A stretch of DNA of 64,000 nt, taken from assembly GCF_004359215.1 (NCBI RefSeq), contig NC_090610.1:13343295-13407294 (forward strand). The letters run 5' to 3'. Origin of the DNA: Bremia lactucae (Eukaryota; Oomycota; Peronosporomycetes; Peronosporales; Peronosporaceae). A model generated the notes under the pieces. That model was not told where the DNA came from and made no database searches. It was given only the letters and a program-made list of their open reading frames with translations. Numbering within the stretch: the first letter of the stretch is position 1; each line of letters begins with the position of its first letter. Below are positions 9,827-19,858 of the stretch, piece after piece. The position numbers and the translations under genes were made by a program.

Positions 9827-10369
9827 AAAAGTTATTAAGACATGTAAAAGCCTAGGCCGCAAGGTCTGGCTTTACAAATTGGTTTCTTTTCTTTCCGCTT
9901 TAAACTTTATTGGTGGTCGCTATAAGATTTCCTCGAGCAAAGAACAAAGAACAATCTAGCTCTATCTCATCACTCATAGTTTTAACTGTCATAGCGAAGG
10001 ATACCAATGTTGATTCAATTAATATTGAAGCGAACAAACTCAGTAATAGCGATAAGGCTATTGCTGACTTTGATGAGGATGCTGAAATTCTCAGACGCAG
10101 AAATACAATAATATTAGTGATAACAAATAACGATTTCACTAATGAGTAGAATAATATATTCGCATTGCGTACCGGTCGCACTGGAAAAAGCAAAACCGAG
10201 TCAGCAGGAGACTTCCTGCTCGTTTGAGAAGCAGTGGTCCGTTTCGTGCAAGATTCCATCGCTAATGCCGTGGCCGACAGAAACGGAACTCTGACAAAAA
10301 AGCGGGAACAAACACTTTAATGTTAACGATCTAGTCCTACTGCCTACGGTAAACTTAACAATACATGTA
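9827..10369. other. Non-coding stretch
   Basis: No supported gene. A short plus-strand frame at 9910-10149 has no recognisable motif. Confidence 0.3.
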
Positions 10370-10666
10370 GTGACGAATGGGAACTATTGTGATCAACGTC
10401 CTGCCGTAAATACCGGACGAAGTGATAAATATTATCGTGATGCCTCAGGCTCAGCGAATGATGCGACCCTGATTTTTCTTCCCCCTCCACAAACATTGAC
10501 AGACTCGAATAATGAGAAGGGTTTTCTAGTCGAACGCGTCTTGAACCACCGCGAGGTGAAGGGGGTCCGAGCTAGTTATCTCCTTCGTTTTCGAGGGTAT
10601 CCACCCCCGCAAGATAACTGGCATCCTCGTTCCCAACTAATGGTTGACGTCCCGGTAGTACGATGA
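10370..10666 (+). pseudogene. Chromodomain fragment on plus strand
   Basis: The C-terminal half of the frame reads FLVERVLNHRE, then YLLRFRGYPPPQDNWHPRSQL, a gypsy integrase chromodomain with the W of the usual KW replaced by F. The upstream part of integrase is not recognisable. It is opposite in strand to the integrase at 10825-11426, so two unrelated fragments meet here. Confidence 0.7.
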
Positions 10667-10824
10667 GATCCATCCGGCGTTTCCCGCGCCCGTGAAACGA
10701 TTGCAAGTTTTCAATCCCTTCAGGCATCTCGGATTAGATTCACGTCCTCCAATGAGGGTCTCTTAGGGAGTACAGCTGCACCGTTTGTCCAGAGACAGGC
10801 TTACCTTGCCTCTCGTGGGGGGAC

Positions 10825-11426
10825 TCATGTCCCTGCTGCTTTAAGAGTACAGGCAATACCCTTAAGGAGGCGTCCCTTCTTCAACAAGGTGGGTATACGT
10901 GGATGGCGTATGCCATTCACGAAAAACGGTGTATGCTTTTTAGAAGCATGTAATGATTTTTTGATGGCAAATTCAACGATCGGCAAGAACTTGCTCCAAC
11001 TTGTAAAATAGTGGACGTAATCGTAAAGTATCTCTTCAAGGATACGGTTTGGACGTTCTGTCAGACATCCTGTTTCAAGGTGGTCAAAAGTTGGCATTTT
11101 CAATTGTGTTCCAAGGGATTTGAACACAGATTGCCAGAACTCCACCGTGAATCCGGGGTATCGATCTATGACATGTTCACGCGATAACCCATCAAGTCGA
11201 AATATCGTGTCAACAAATCACGAGCACAGTCTTTGTCTAAGATCAACTCCAGGGCTGCAGCAAGATATACCATCACGCTGAAATGATCAAGAAACACAAG
11301 AGTACTATTATTCTTGTAATTGTCTTCAGAATTTTTGAAGACGAAGTCCAAAATCACGGATTGCCAACACTCTGCCGGAACAGGCAGAGGACTGAACGGA
11401 GCACGTAATGAAGCATCAGGCTTCAC
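10825..11426 (-). pseudogene. Gypsy integrase fragment (type I element body)
   Basis: Two frames (11166-11426 and 10825-11145) together give CWQSVILDFVF, FLDHFSVMVYLA, then EFWQSVFKSLGTQLKM and FLPIVEFAIKKSLHAS..TPFFVNG, the order of a gypsy integrase core. The frame is broken between them and the expected TERVNR motif reads TERPNR. With 11540-13200 it forms the collinear minus-strand body of the element whose 5' LTR half is at 13560-13770. Confidence 0.8.
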
Positions 11427-11539
11427 CCGTTAACTAACTTCGCAAGCACGTATGTACTTGTAAACGAAGTCATACTGGAGTGGTCAGTTCAAATCGCGGC
11501 TTTTCATGAAGTAAGTTTTCTCACGTCCACGATGCCCAC

Positions 11540-12202
11540 TTATTGGTGGATCGTGGTATACGCATACATAATGCGTAAACGCAAATCAATCTGGGTGGGG
11601 ATGACGACACGAGGTCTGTCGCAAGCATTGGCTGTGGAATACAGTAAACCGTTGCATGTTGTGTATCGATCTGTTGAAGATCGATACAGTTTAGACAATC
11701 TTTTTAAGGTTGTTGTGATTTTTCTTAAGGTGATCCAACAAACCTTTAGGACCCATATCTTGTTGATACGCTCTCTTAACGTCGTTAAGTAATTTTGACG
11801 ACAGCACACTTATTGTTGCAACAGTGGGCTTATCCTTACTGTTGATTTGCGCAACCAGCTCAAATCGACCCGGCGCAAAAGGGTATCAGCGACGACATTA
11901 AGTTGACCTGATTTATATTCCTCGGAGAAGTTATACTCCGCGAAGAAAGGCAACCTGCTCGCCAATCTTTGCGAGAGGTGCGGACTCTTTACAGCCGTGC
12001 GTAATGACGCATTGTCCGTATATAAAATTAGCGGTCTATCTCCCACGAGATAGACCCTGAACTTAGCCAGGGCATGTTTCATGGCGATGAGTTCCTTGTC
12101 ATTCACTGGATAATTGCGTTCAGCTGGTTGAAACTGATGCGACTGATAGCAGACGACGCGCTCTGCGCCGTCTGCTATCACCAATTTTGGCGATTGCATC
12201 AA
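11540..12202 (-). pseudogene. Gypsy RNase H and integrase N-terminal region
   Basis: The upper part (12202-11810) has HQFQPAERNYPVNDKELIAM, LYTDNASLRTA and SPHLSQRLA, the RNase H of gypsy pol with the TDNAS aspartate retained. The lower part (11809-11540) is the linker towards integrase. A stop separates them. The strand and order fit the integrase at 10825-11426. Confidence 0.8.
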
Positions 12203-12429
12203 CTTTACCTGATATTATCCAAAAAAACGCTGACAATTAGCGTTCCAAGACCACTTTACATTTTTCTTCAACAAAGAAGAAATACGTGCTGTCAATTTTG
12301 GCATCAATGCGAGAGTACTTATGTAAGTAAGCCGGTAAGTAGGCACAGGCCAGTCAGTGATCGAGTTGATATTTTACTTTTGAAAGTTAATTAAGTTTGA
12401 ATTAACTTCAAATCTTTTTAAGCATACAA

Positions 12430-13200
12430 TTTTCTGAATCCGGATCAGGGCGTACACCATATCTACCCACGATGCACCAAAGAAATGGTATTTTGCTTGC
12501 AGCGGATATACATCTTTTGATTTACAAACAGCTAATGCTTACGCGAGCCTTTCGGTCGTGGGTACAATGTTCTGCAACGTCTGACTTTCCGTTCATGGCT
12601 CTGCTATGAACGAAGATGTCATCAAATTAGCTCGGTGCCGCACCGATCTTAACAGATTGGTTACACATCTTTTAAATGTCGCATGGGTATTACTAAGTCC
12701 CTGTGGCATAACTAGCTACCCCGAAGCATTCCGCTTGGGGTTCTTACAGCTGTGAGCAGAATATCCTGTTCACGCAAAAGGATCTGATAGAATTCATCCT
12801 TAAGATCCATTGACGAAAAGATAGAACTCTTTGAGATACCGTCAATGAATACATCTTTTCGTGGTATCGGCGTTTGAGTCGGTACCATTGCAGCGTTCAG
12901 TTTATTGAGCGCATGCAAAATCCGCCACCCTCCTGTCGCTCTACGCACACAAAGCCGGAGAGCTGGGAGGGGAGGTTGATTTCCTCACATGACCCGCTGC
13001 TAAGCGATCGACGAAGAACCTTTCGATCGCTAATACCTTTACGCGAGGCAAGGCCACTGCTTCATGACGCAGTATTTCGAACCTGGTATAATGTCGATCT
13101 CGTATCGAGTGCCGGATTCAGGGAGGACATCTTTCAGCGATCAAATTATTATCCGATAGATTTGCATTTAGCGACTCCCAAGGTTAAGATGTAAACATTC
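12430..13200 (-). pseudogene. Gypsy reverse transcriptase fragment
   Basis: The clear part (12948-12712) reads WRILHALNKLNAAMVP, PIPRKDVF and FSSMDLKDEFYQI, covering RT domains 1 and A with the catalytic aspartate (MDLKD; usually MDL.DGY or similar). The frame is lost on both sides, and the YxDD segment is not intact. Gag and protease of this element are missing between here and the primer-binding site at 13539. Confidence 0.75.
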
Positions 13201-13538
13201 AATCCGAGTCTTCTCGTCGTGGACACTTTCGTCCATCAATGAGATGCTGAGAACCCGTTTCTTTTTCAAATTTGTTATGTCGACCGATTATCGGCCACGT
13301 ACCATCTTATGCGATGAGCACACAAATCTGCTTGACTTTGCCACTACGCAGATCACGCAAGGACCGTTCCGGTTCAATCATTGGCAATCGAGTTATCTCC
13401 GAAGTTAACGTCGGAGGCGCTATCAGATCAAGTGTATAAATGCTACACTTATTCCGTTGTTTATTTAGACATTCAATGTCTCGTTTTTGTCTGATACTTA
13501 TTTTCAAAGGTACCTGGAACGTACGTAGGTCGTTGAAT
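13201..13538. other. Decayed 5' region of the type I element
   Basis: No frame could be assigned to gag or protease. The stretch lies between RT and the primer-binding site and is presumably internally deleted. Confidence 0.35.
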
Positions 13539-13557
13539 GGACTACGAAATGCTACCA
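13539..13557 (-). promoter_or_regulatory. Primer-binding site of the type I element
   Basis: The minus strand reads TGGTAGCATTTCGTAGTCC, two bases from the CA end of the LTR part to the right. It matches the site at 54-71 with only two differences. Confidence 0.7.
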
Positions 13558-13559
13558 GG

Positions 13560-13770
13560 TGTAAAAGGCACCTTTCACTATTACTGATCAGTACTAGCTA
13601 ACCTTAGACTGGTTACAGTGTAGGTTAGGTGCCTCGAAACTTCACGTACACAAAGGTACAGAGGAAGGTTTCTTCTGAAGCTAGGGGTCTTTAGCTTAAA
13701 GGTCTGGACTAAGGCTTTAAAATAGAGAAACATAAAACTGTATTAATATATTTTTAGGTTCCTACATAAC
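13560..13770 (-). mobile_element. Type I 5' LTR, first half (split by type II)
   Basis: It starts TGTAAAAGGCACC beside its primer-binding site and follows the type I sequence up to CCTACATAAC at 13770. There a type II LTR interrupts it. The missing remainder of a type I LTR, beginning GTAACGATCTTC, is found at 61317-61619 next to the other type II LTR. Confidence 0.75.
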
Positions 13771-14059
13771 TGTAACAGAGTCACACAGCAACTCACCGAG
13801 GAAGTTCTATACTGTTAGATATTGAATTTTTTTAGCAGTCTAACTACAGTAATACATCAGGCTACTAAATGCTACTAATTTAATACTGCTGAATATCAAT
13901 ACTTCGTACTTGAGGTGCTGACACGTGTCATTCGTACCTAGCTCAGTCACAACGGTCACCGAGCTATATTCCTGATGTACTGACACACACCCCGACTATA
14001 TGGCATAGTTTCAATATCCTTAGTGTGTCAGTACACCGGTCACATGTGACCCTGTTACA
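13771..14059 (-). mobile_element. Type II gypsy 3' LTR (289 bp)
   Basis: It starts TGTAACAGAGTCACACAGC and ends GTGACCCTGTTACA, with a TGTAACAG/CTGTTACA inverted repeat. It matches 61024-61316 over its whole length by eye. Immediately to its right the minus strand is purine-rich (GGGTGTGGGATGG), the place of the polypurine tract, which marks it as the 3' LTR of a minus-strand element. Confidence 0.8.
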
Positions 14060-14439
14060 CCATCCCACACCCAAATAGGAAACACCGTTTGCTTGGGGGG
14101 GGGAACCCGAAGGGAAGTGACACACCGAGTCAGCCACGCTGGCACCCACATACGCAGAACCACTGCAGCGACCACAATGACGACCGACCCCAAGACGCCT
14201 CCAGGGCACGCGCAGACCACGACGCCATCAACTGGTACAGTCACCACAACGACAGACGTCACGACGCCACCGGGCACGCAGAAGAAACATCACTTGAGCC
14301 GTCAAATACCGTGCGTGATGACTCACCGAATTCTTCAAGAAGTCATCATCAAAATCTAGAAGGGAAAACCACCCCACGACATCGACTCGAAGAGCCTTCT
14401 AGGCCCAATTAGCGCGGACCGATTGAGTGGGAACGCCTA
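14060..14439 (-). other. 3' untranslated part of the type II element
   Basis: The region between the polypurine tract and the chromodomain contains a run of nine to ten G on the plus strand near 14094. The plus-strand frames here are His/Thr-rich, antisense to the element and not considered genes. Confidence 0.4.
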
Positions 14440-14592
14440 TAAGCGTTCATGAGGGTCGCGCAGTCCTCATTGAGGCGGTCTTCCGGCTCCCACGTATTGT
14501 GGGCCTTCGGATAGCCACGCCACTTTACCCAGAACTCCTGCCGTTCCGCCTTACGGCGGTGTCCGACCAACTTTTTCCACATGGAAGTATCG
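14440..14592 (-). pseudogene. Chromodomain of the type II element
   Basis: The minus-strand translation reads YFHVEK, then after a one-base frameshift LVGHRRKAERQEFWVKWRGY and PKAHNTWEPEDRL. This is a classic chromodomain with all three aromatic-cage positions (Y/F, W, W) recognisable. It lies downstream of the integrase core as expected for a chromovirus. Confidence 0.8.
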
Positions 14593-14757
14593 CTCTTCGT
14601 CGTAACCCAACAACTGTTGAGGAGGACGAATCATACCACCATGATTCTTTGCGTTCGTCTGGGGAGTCACGACCTCTTCAAAACTCACGGGCTTCCTGCC
14701 AGGATCGCTTGGCGGCATGTCAAGACGACCTAGCTACCTTGAGGGATCGTGTCTGCG

Positions 14758-15717
14758 TCATCGAGCACCATGATAATGCGGATGATCGTCGTGTGAAACA
14801 TTGTGAGGAATCACAGAGCCGTCAACGGCACCGCTTGGAGCAGATTGCGACTCAGCTCGACGACCGGATCCGGTATTCGACTGCGATAAGGAACAAGGAC
14901 TTAGACCATCAGCGTTGGCTGTGGTCCCCATCAGCTGAGAAGGTGTTGCCAAAAGGCGGACACAAACCGAGGATACCGAAAGAGTCTGAAGGCCATGATC
15001 TCGAAACACATTGTCGATGAACAGCTGTGCTGCCTGCAGTGCTGTAATGCTTCGGCGAACCGTCACTAGCCGCACGATCTTGCTGAGTTGACAAACAAAT
15101 ACCAAAATGCCCGTATGGCCATGGCTATCAACCGGAAGGTCGAAAATGAAGTCCATGCTCACTGAGCGCCAACAGTCCGCTGTGACCGGAAAACTCTACA
15201 GCAGCTCTGCCGAAAATGGCAGAGACTTCACTCGTTGACAAGTCTCGCACGTCTTGACATACGACCTAACCCGCTTGTACATGTGGGACCATCAGAAGTC
15301 ACGTGCCACAGAAGTGTGCGTCTTTTCGCGCCCCAAAGGTTCACTACTCGGTGCACCATTTGCCTCATAGAGAATTCGGTGACGTAAGTCTTCGGCGTTA
15401 GGGACGATCACGCATGTTTCATCCCTCGGATTCAAACTGTAGAACAGGAGTCCATCGGACAGACTAGACCGATGGAGATGTGCCTGCTGGCGCTTCGTCA
15501 ACTTGACGGCTTCTGAAGAAGCGCTTAACGCCTCTACAACCGCTCTTTTTTCCGGGTCTTGAACATACGCGTTGCGTATAAGCTCGAACACTGACCATCC
15601 AAGGTGCACAACCTGGGCCAATTCGTAATCAGGACGTCTCGACAGGGGGTCCGCTTGCAAATTCTGCTTCCCTGACTTGAAAGCCACCATAAAGTTGTAT
15701 CCCGCAAAGAAAGACAA
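14758..15717 (-). pseudogene. Type II gypsy integrase, decayed
   Basis: The upper frame (15717-15292) runs from the end of RNase H (FFAGYNFMVAFKSGKQN, ADPLSRRPDY) into the integrase N-terminal region (RHRILYEANGAP). The lower frame (15162-14758) has MSMDFIFDLPVDSHGHTGIL and AAQLFIDNVFRDHGL, the integrase catalytic core, then loses frame. The zinc-finger and the D,D-35-E residues are only partly present. Confidence 0.8.
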
Positions 15718-16137
15718 CTATCGCGCCATGCGCTGTGACAAATGGGGCGACTGAGTCGCCGTCCTCAACGAGGCATGGTCTGTATTGACGACAAAGGGTT
15801 TGCTGTCTATCAGTTGAACCCGAAAATCGACAAGGGCGTATTTCATTGCGAGAAGTTCCTTGTCGTGCGCTAGATAATTCTTCTCAGTGGCCTTAAGCTG
15901 CCGCGATTGAATCGAAATTACCCGTTCATTACCATTGACATCCAGGTGCAACAGATCACAGCCAATTACAAAGTCTGATGCATCACACACCGCACTAAAT
16001 GGACGATCCTCGTCCGGCAACGCCAATATTGGTGCCGACTGTAGGCTCAGCTTAATCGCTTCAAAAACTTGTTGAGCCTTCCCAGTCCACGACCAGACCA
16101 CGTCGTTCTTCAGCAATTTGGTCAATGGCCTAGCCAT
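15718..16137 (-). pseudogene. Type II gypsy RNase H
   Basis: MARPLTKLLKND near the start, then FSAVCDASDFVIGCDLLH (first catalytic aspartate), NYLAHDKELLAMKYAL and NTDHASLRTATQSPHLSQRM. The frame is uninterrupted for 139 codons. It is nearly identical to 48830-49222 and 56894-57280 except for point changes and a short deletion near the end in those copies. Confidence 0.85.
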
Positions 16138-17004
16138 CTTTGAGTAATTCTCGCTGTACTAGTGCAAATATCTCGCGAGACCTAACCACTTGCGTTAATC
16201 CTTCTCGGATGACGGCGTTGGCCATTGTGTAATTGCACGAATTTCTCTGGATCCGCACGGATTCCATTCTTACTAATAAAACATCTAAGAAAGAGAATCT
16301 CTTCCGCCCCAAAGAGGCACTTGTTGATGTTTGAAAAAGTCGGTTTTCGCGCATACACATCAACACCGCTCGAAGGTGCTCGATATGGACCTGAACATCC
16401 GTTTTACCCCCTTCAGTCTTGCTGTGAACGAATATATCGTCAAAATACGTCTGCGCGAATTGCCGCATCGGCCGAAAAGAGTTGCGTAATTAGCCTTTTG
16501 CAAGGAGATGGAGCGTTAGAAAGCCCCTGGGCATGACCAACCATTCCCACAACATCCCACTGGGAGTACTCACTCACTGCTGTGAGAGAAATATCTGTTT
16601 CCCTCATGAGTAGGTAATAATAGCCGTCGGCCATGTCGAGCGCCAAAAAATACTGCATCCGGCTTTATGTTGTTCTGCAACATATCTTTCCGAGGAATTG
16701 GCGTAAATGCCGGAATATTGACCGCATTCAACTTGTTAAAGCATAACCATGCGCCATTTCCAATTGCGTTGACGCACACATACGTCGGCGACGAGTGTGG
16801 CGACTTCGACTCTCGAACTAGGCTTGCTGCGTGCTTTTCCGAAAAGAATGCGTCAGTAGCGTCCACTTGCTCCTTGGGAAGTGGCGATTGGCGCGTTGTA
16901 CAGTACTTTGTACCCGGTTTCAGACCAATCTTGTGGCGTACATACCAATCTGGAGGTAACACCGAGGGAGGATCTTCCGAGACCACATCCGCAAAATCCT
17001 TCAA
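16130..17004 (-). pseudogene. Type II gypsy reverse transcriptase, frameshifted
   Basis: The upper frame (17004-16570) gives LPPDWYVRHKIGLKPGTKY, PLPKEQVDATDAF, then FNKLNAVN..FTPIPRKDM. The middle frame (16658-16440) gives LALDMADGYYYLLMRE and QGLSNAP, and the lower (16468-16130) gives MRQFAQTYFDDIFVHSKT, which holds the YxDD catalytic box (YFDD). At least two frameshifts separate these parts. The same frameshift after LFS is present in the copies at 49225-49750 and 57289-57814, which shows shared descent from an already dead copy. Confidence 0.85.
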
Positions 17005-17620
17005 CAGAGGATAAAATGGATCCCTTGGATTCTTCAGGATGGCCGAGCCATGCCTCTTCTGACGATGAGCCTATCTCTCCTCGTCCAACACCTCCAGGCC
17101 ATGACCAAAGAGGTGTTCAACTTCACAGACGTCGCTTCCCGACGTATGAGGACCACAACTTCTAGCGAACTCTCATTGAGGTCCACTAGAAATTCCCTTT
17201 AGGATATCTCCTCACTTCTTCGAGCTTAGGAAGCGGTTCCACCTCAATCCCGTCCATGTCATGTCGATCCGCGACTATGATTTCCAATTCAGGAACTGAA
17301 CCAGCCCCATCTTGGGCGTATCGCCGTGCTCTTACACCTTCCTGTGGAATTGAGCCAGTCTCACCGCTTTGTACGCGCTGTGCAACAGCTAAGATTTCCT
17401 GTGAAAAGCTGAGCCCATCTTTGCCACGTGCACATTGCCCACCGATTGCGTCTTCCTGGGTGGAGACTGACCCAGCCTCACCACCCTTCACGCGTCGCCC
17501 AACGATTACGATTTCCTGTGAAGGAGTGAGCTCATCTTCTTCACGTGCGCGTCGCTCAACGACTGCGTCTTCCTGGGTGGAGACTGACCCAGCCTCATCA
17601 CCCTTTACGCATTGTCAAAG
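17005..17620 (-). pseudogene. Type II linker with 117-base repeats, truncated
   Basis: This is the start of the protease-RT linker in the minus frame: LPKLEE, AGSVPELEIIVADRHDM, then GEAGSVSTQEDAIGGQCARG and related units. Similarity to 50102-50720 stops near 17615. Protease, gag and the 5' LTR are absent on this side, so the element is cut at its 5' end. Confidence 0.7.
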
Positions 17621-17639
17621 ACTCTTTTTTCGAAACGGT

Positions 17640-18280
17640 TTCGTGCACAATCGGAGGCTGAGCTTTGCAAAAAACTTTGCCGTGCATCAAACAGAATAAT
17701 GTTTCTTAACTTCGGCTTTCACTTGGTTTAAATTTCTATAATAATTTCCTTATTATAATTCATACTAAGTCGTCAACTCTGGCTCGGGTTACAACAGCCA
17801 TTTACTTATTTAAGTCAGTGTCGGCTAGAAGTAACGAATTAGATGAAGTGGGCCCTTTCCCGATTTAGATTCACTGATACATCACTTACCACCATGTACA
17901 CATGATCCATGTTCGTCGGAATTTGATTGGGGCACTGCGCGTGCCATCAGACAATTGAGAATGAAAATATCGTAACCTTATAATCTAATATAAAACGTTG
18001 TCGCGTGCGATTGACTATCTGTCACTTCTTCAGCCTTCTAAATCCCATTTACCTTTTGAAATTGGTGGCACCTCTTCGTGGGCGACGTGTCCTTTCAAAT
18101 TTCTTTTGTGACAGCGAGTCTTGACAGCAAAACGAGAGGCTTCACTGCCACCTCTAGGTCCGCCAGCCTCGTATGTGTATAGGCCTCATCCGACCTGACC
18201 AGGTACGTTACAAAACCACTGAATTTAATTAATCCCTTTGGCGAATTAGCTGTGCGTTAATTATTATTTTGTTTGTCCGA
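17640..18280. other. Upstream region of the MFS gene
   Basis: This AT-rich intergenic DNA between the truncated retroelement and the transporter gene holds no coding frame or repeat that I could support. It presumably includes the promoter of the gene at 18281. Confidence 0.4.
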
Positions 18281-19858
18281 ATGGCATTGCCGCTAAAGTT
18301 GTCGGCTGAGCCATCAGAGCGAACGCCGCTGGTCTATGATGAGCCTTCTCTTATGGAGAATGAGAGAAATTATGGCAATTATCCACCTCTTCACCGTGCC
18401 TCGTCCTGGCAGTTCTGGCGCACCACGTCACCGCCTCATCGTTTCTACCTGCTGATTCTTATGAGCTGTATCCCGTTCGGTGAACACTTTGTTAAGAATG
18501 GCATGTCGTCGTTGGAGCAGCTACTATTGGATGATAAAGACTTTCCAATCTCGAACACCATGTACGGCGCACTTTTGTCTGCTGTGTCCGTGCCGAGTTT
18601 GTGTTTGCCACTATTGGGAGGTCGACTTCTCGACAAGAGTGGTCATCACAGTATCCGCATCTTTTTAGCTTGGATCTGCTTGGGCCAGGCCATTTTCGCG
18701 CTTGGAATGGAACTTAAATTGTACTGGCTTGCGCTCTTTGGCCGGGTCTTTTTCGGTGTAGGGGCTGGAAGCGTTGTCGTGGGGGCACGAGTTCTTATCG
18801 CGTCCTGGTTTAAAAGCAGCGAGCTGACATTTGCCATGGGCGTTAGTGTAGCGATTACTAACGTTTCAAAGATGCTAGCAAAAGCTACCGTTGCACCAAT
18901 CGCACTTTTTTATGGTGGGTACGTGCAGGCGCTATGGTGCGGTCTGGCAGTATGTGTGGCATCGACCCTCGTAGGTGTTTTAGTGTGTCACTATACGCTG
19001 AATCTGCAGCGCATTGTCGAAAGCCGCGTAATTGATGAGGAAGCTTTAGATCCGACTCTTCTTTGGTTGACGGACTATGCCGAAAAGAAGCGCCGTAGAC
19101 ATCGCTGGCGGAAAGCGCACGCCCAGGTCAAGCAAATTTCGTGCGAGAGCGTGCAGAGCTTCTCGCGCATGTTTTGGGTTATCGCATTGCTCCACGTCAA
19201 CTTTATCAACGTATTTCACCTATTCCAGAACGTAAGTGCCAGTTACTTGTTCCAGCGCTACAACTACTCGATTGTCAAAGCCGGCGTCGTAAGCAGCTTT
19301 TCGCACCTTTTTGTGGTATTTGCGCCTTTTATTGGCCTTGTGATCGACCGTTTTGGTGGACGAATTATGCTTATTATTGTTGCCGCGAATTTGTCCGTCT
19401 TAGCCTATGTCCTCATGATTTTCACGGAAGTTAATCCGATCGTGTCAATGTTGCTCATTTCTATATGCTTGTCGTTCACACCGACGGTTCTTATGGCTGC
19501 TATACCAAATTCGGTGAGCTGCAATAGTTTTGGTACAGCGTTTGGTATTGTAGAAATTACAGATGCGATTGGGGCGACATTTGGCAACCTGATGGTAGGA
19601 TATCTACGCGATGAGACGGGCAGCTATCATGTCGTTATGATGATGTTGCTAGGCATGGCTTTTTTGGTGTTGTTGCTTGCTCTATTTCTTGTTTTCGAGG
19701 ATAGCCGGAATGGCTGGGTTTTGAGTGCGCCTTGTGGACAATCCCGTGCACACTCTGTTGATGACGAGGACTCGACGAACGACTCTGCGGCGCTTGAGGC
19801 GCGGTTCGGAGCGAATGAAGAGACTGACCTGATGCGTGGTCGCCGAATCGAATTGTAG
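18281..19858 (+). CDS. MFS transporter, MFSD1-like (525 residues, single exon)
   Basis: A major facilitator superfamily carrier with about twelve hydrophobic segments in two halves of six, separated by a basic loop (KKRRRHRWRK, about residue 268). The loop motif GGRLLDKSG at about residues 113-121 is the family's G...D..G signature, and GLVIDRFGG near residue 355 is its second-half counterpart. The N terminus carries SERTPLVY (about 12-19), which resembles the acidic dileucine-type signal of lysosomal MFSD1 proteins. The overall pattern (FPISNTMYG, GRVFFGVGAGS) fits the MFSD1 branch, described in animals as a lysosomal dipeptide exporter. Substrate and location here are inferred. The start is the first ATG; upstream in-frame codons lack one. 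The frame is intact and intronless. The acidic C-terminal tail (VDDEDSTND) is cytoplasmic. Confidence 0.82.
   Translation: MALPLKLSAEPSERTPLVYDEPSLMENERNYGNYPPLHRASSWQFWRTTSPPHRFYLLILMSCIPFGEHFVKNGMSSLEQLLLDDKDFPISNTMYGALLSAVSVPSLCLPLLGGRLLDKSGHHSIRIFLAWICLGQAIFALGMELKLYWLALFGRVFFGVGAGSVVVGARVLIASWFKSSELTFAMGVSVAITNVSKMLAKATVAPIALFYGGYVQALWCGLAVCVASTLVGVLVCHYTLNLQRIVESRVIDEEALDPTLLWLTDYAEKKRRRHRWRKAHAQVKQISCESVQSFSRMFWVIALLHVNFINVFHLFQNVSASYLFQRYNYSIVKAGVVSSFSHLFVVFAPFIGLVIDRFGGRIMLIIVAANLSVLAYVLMIFTEVNPIVSMLLISICLSFTPTVLMAAIPNSVSCNSFGTAFGIVEITDAIGATFGNLMVGYLRDETGSYHVVMMMLLGMAFLVLLLALFLVFEDSRNGWVLSAPCGQSRAHSVDDEDSTNDSAALEARFGANEETDLMRGRRIEL

Noticed and set aside
14427..15020. 197-codon plus-strand frame with coiled-coil-like sequence
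   Set aside because: It lies opposite the chromodomain and integrase of the type II element, which are recognisable on the minus strand.
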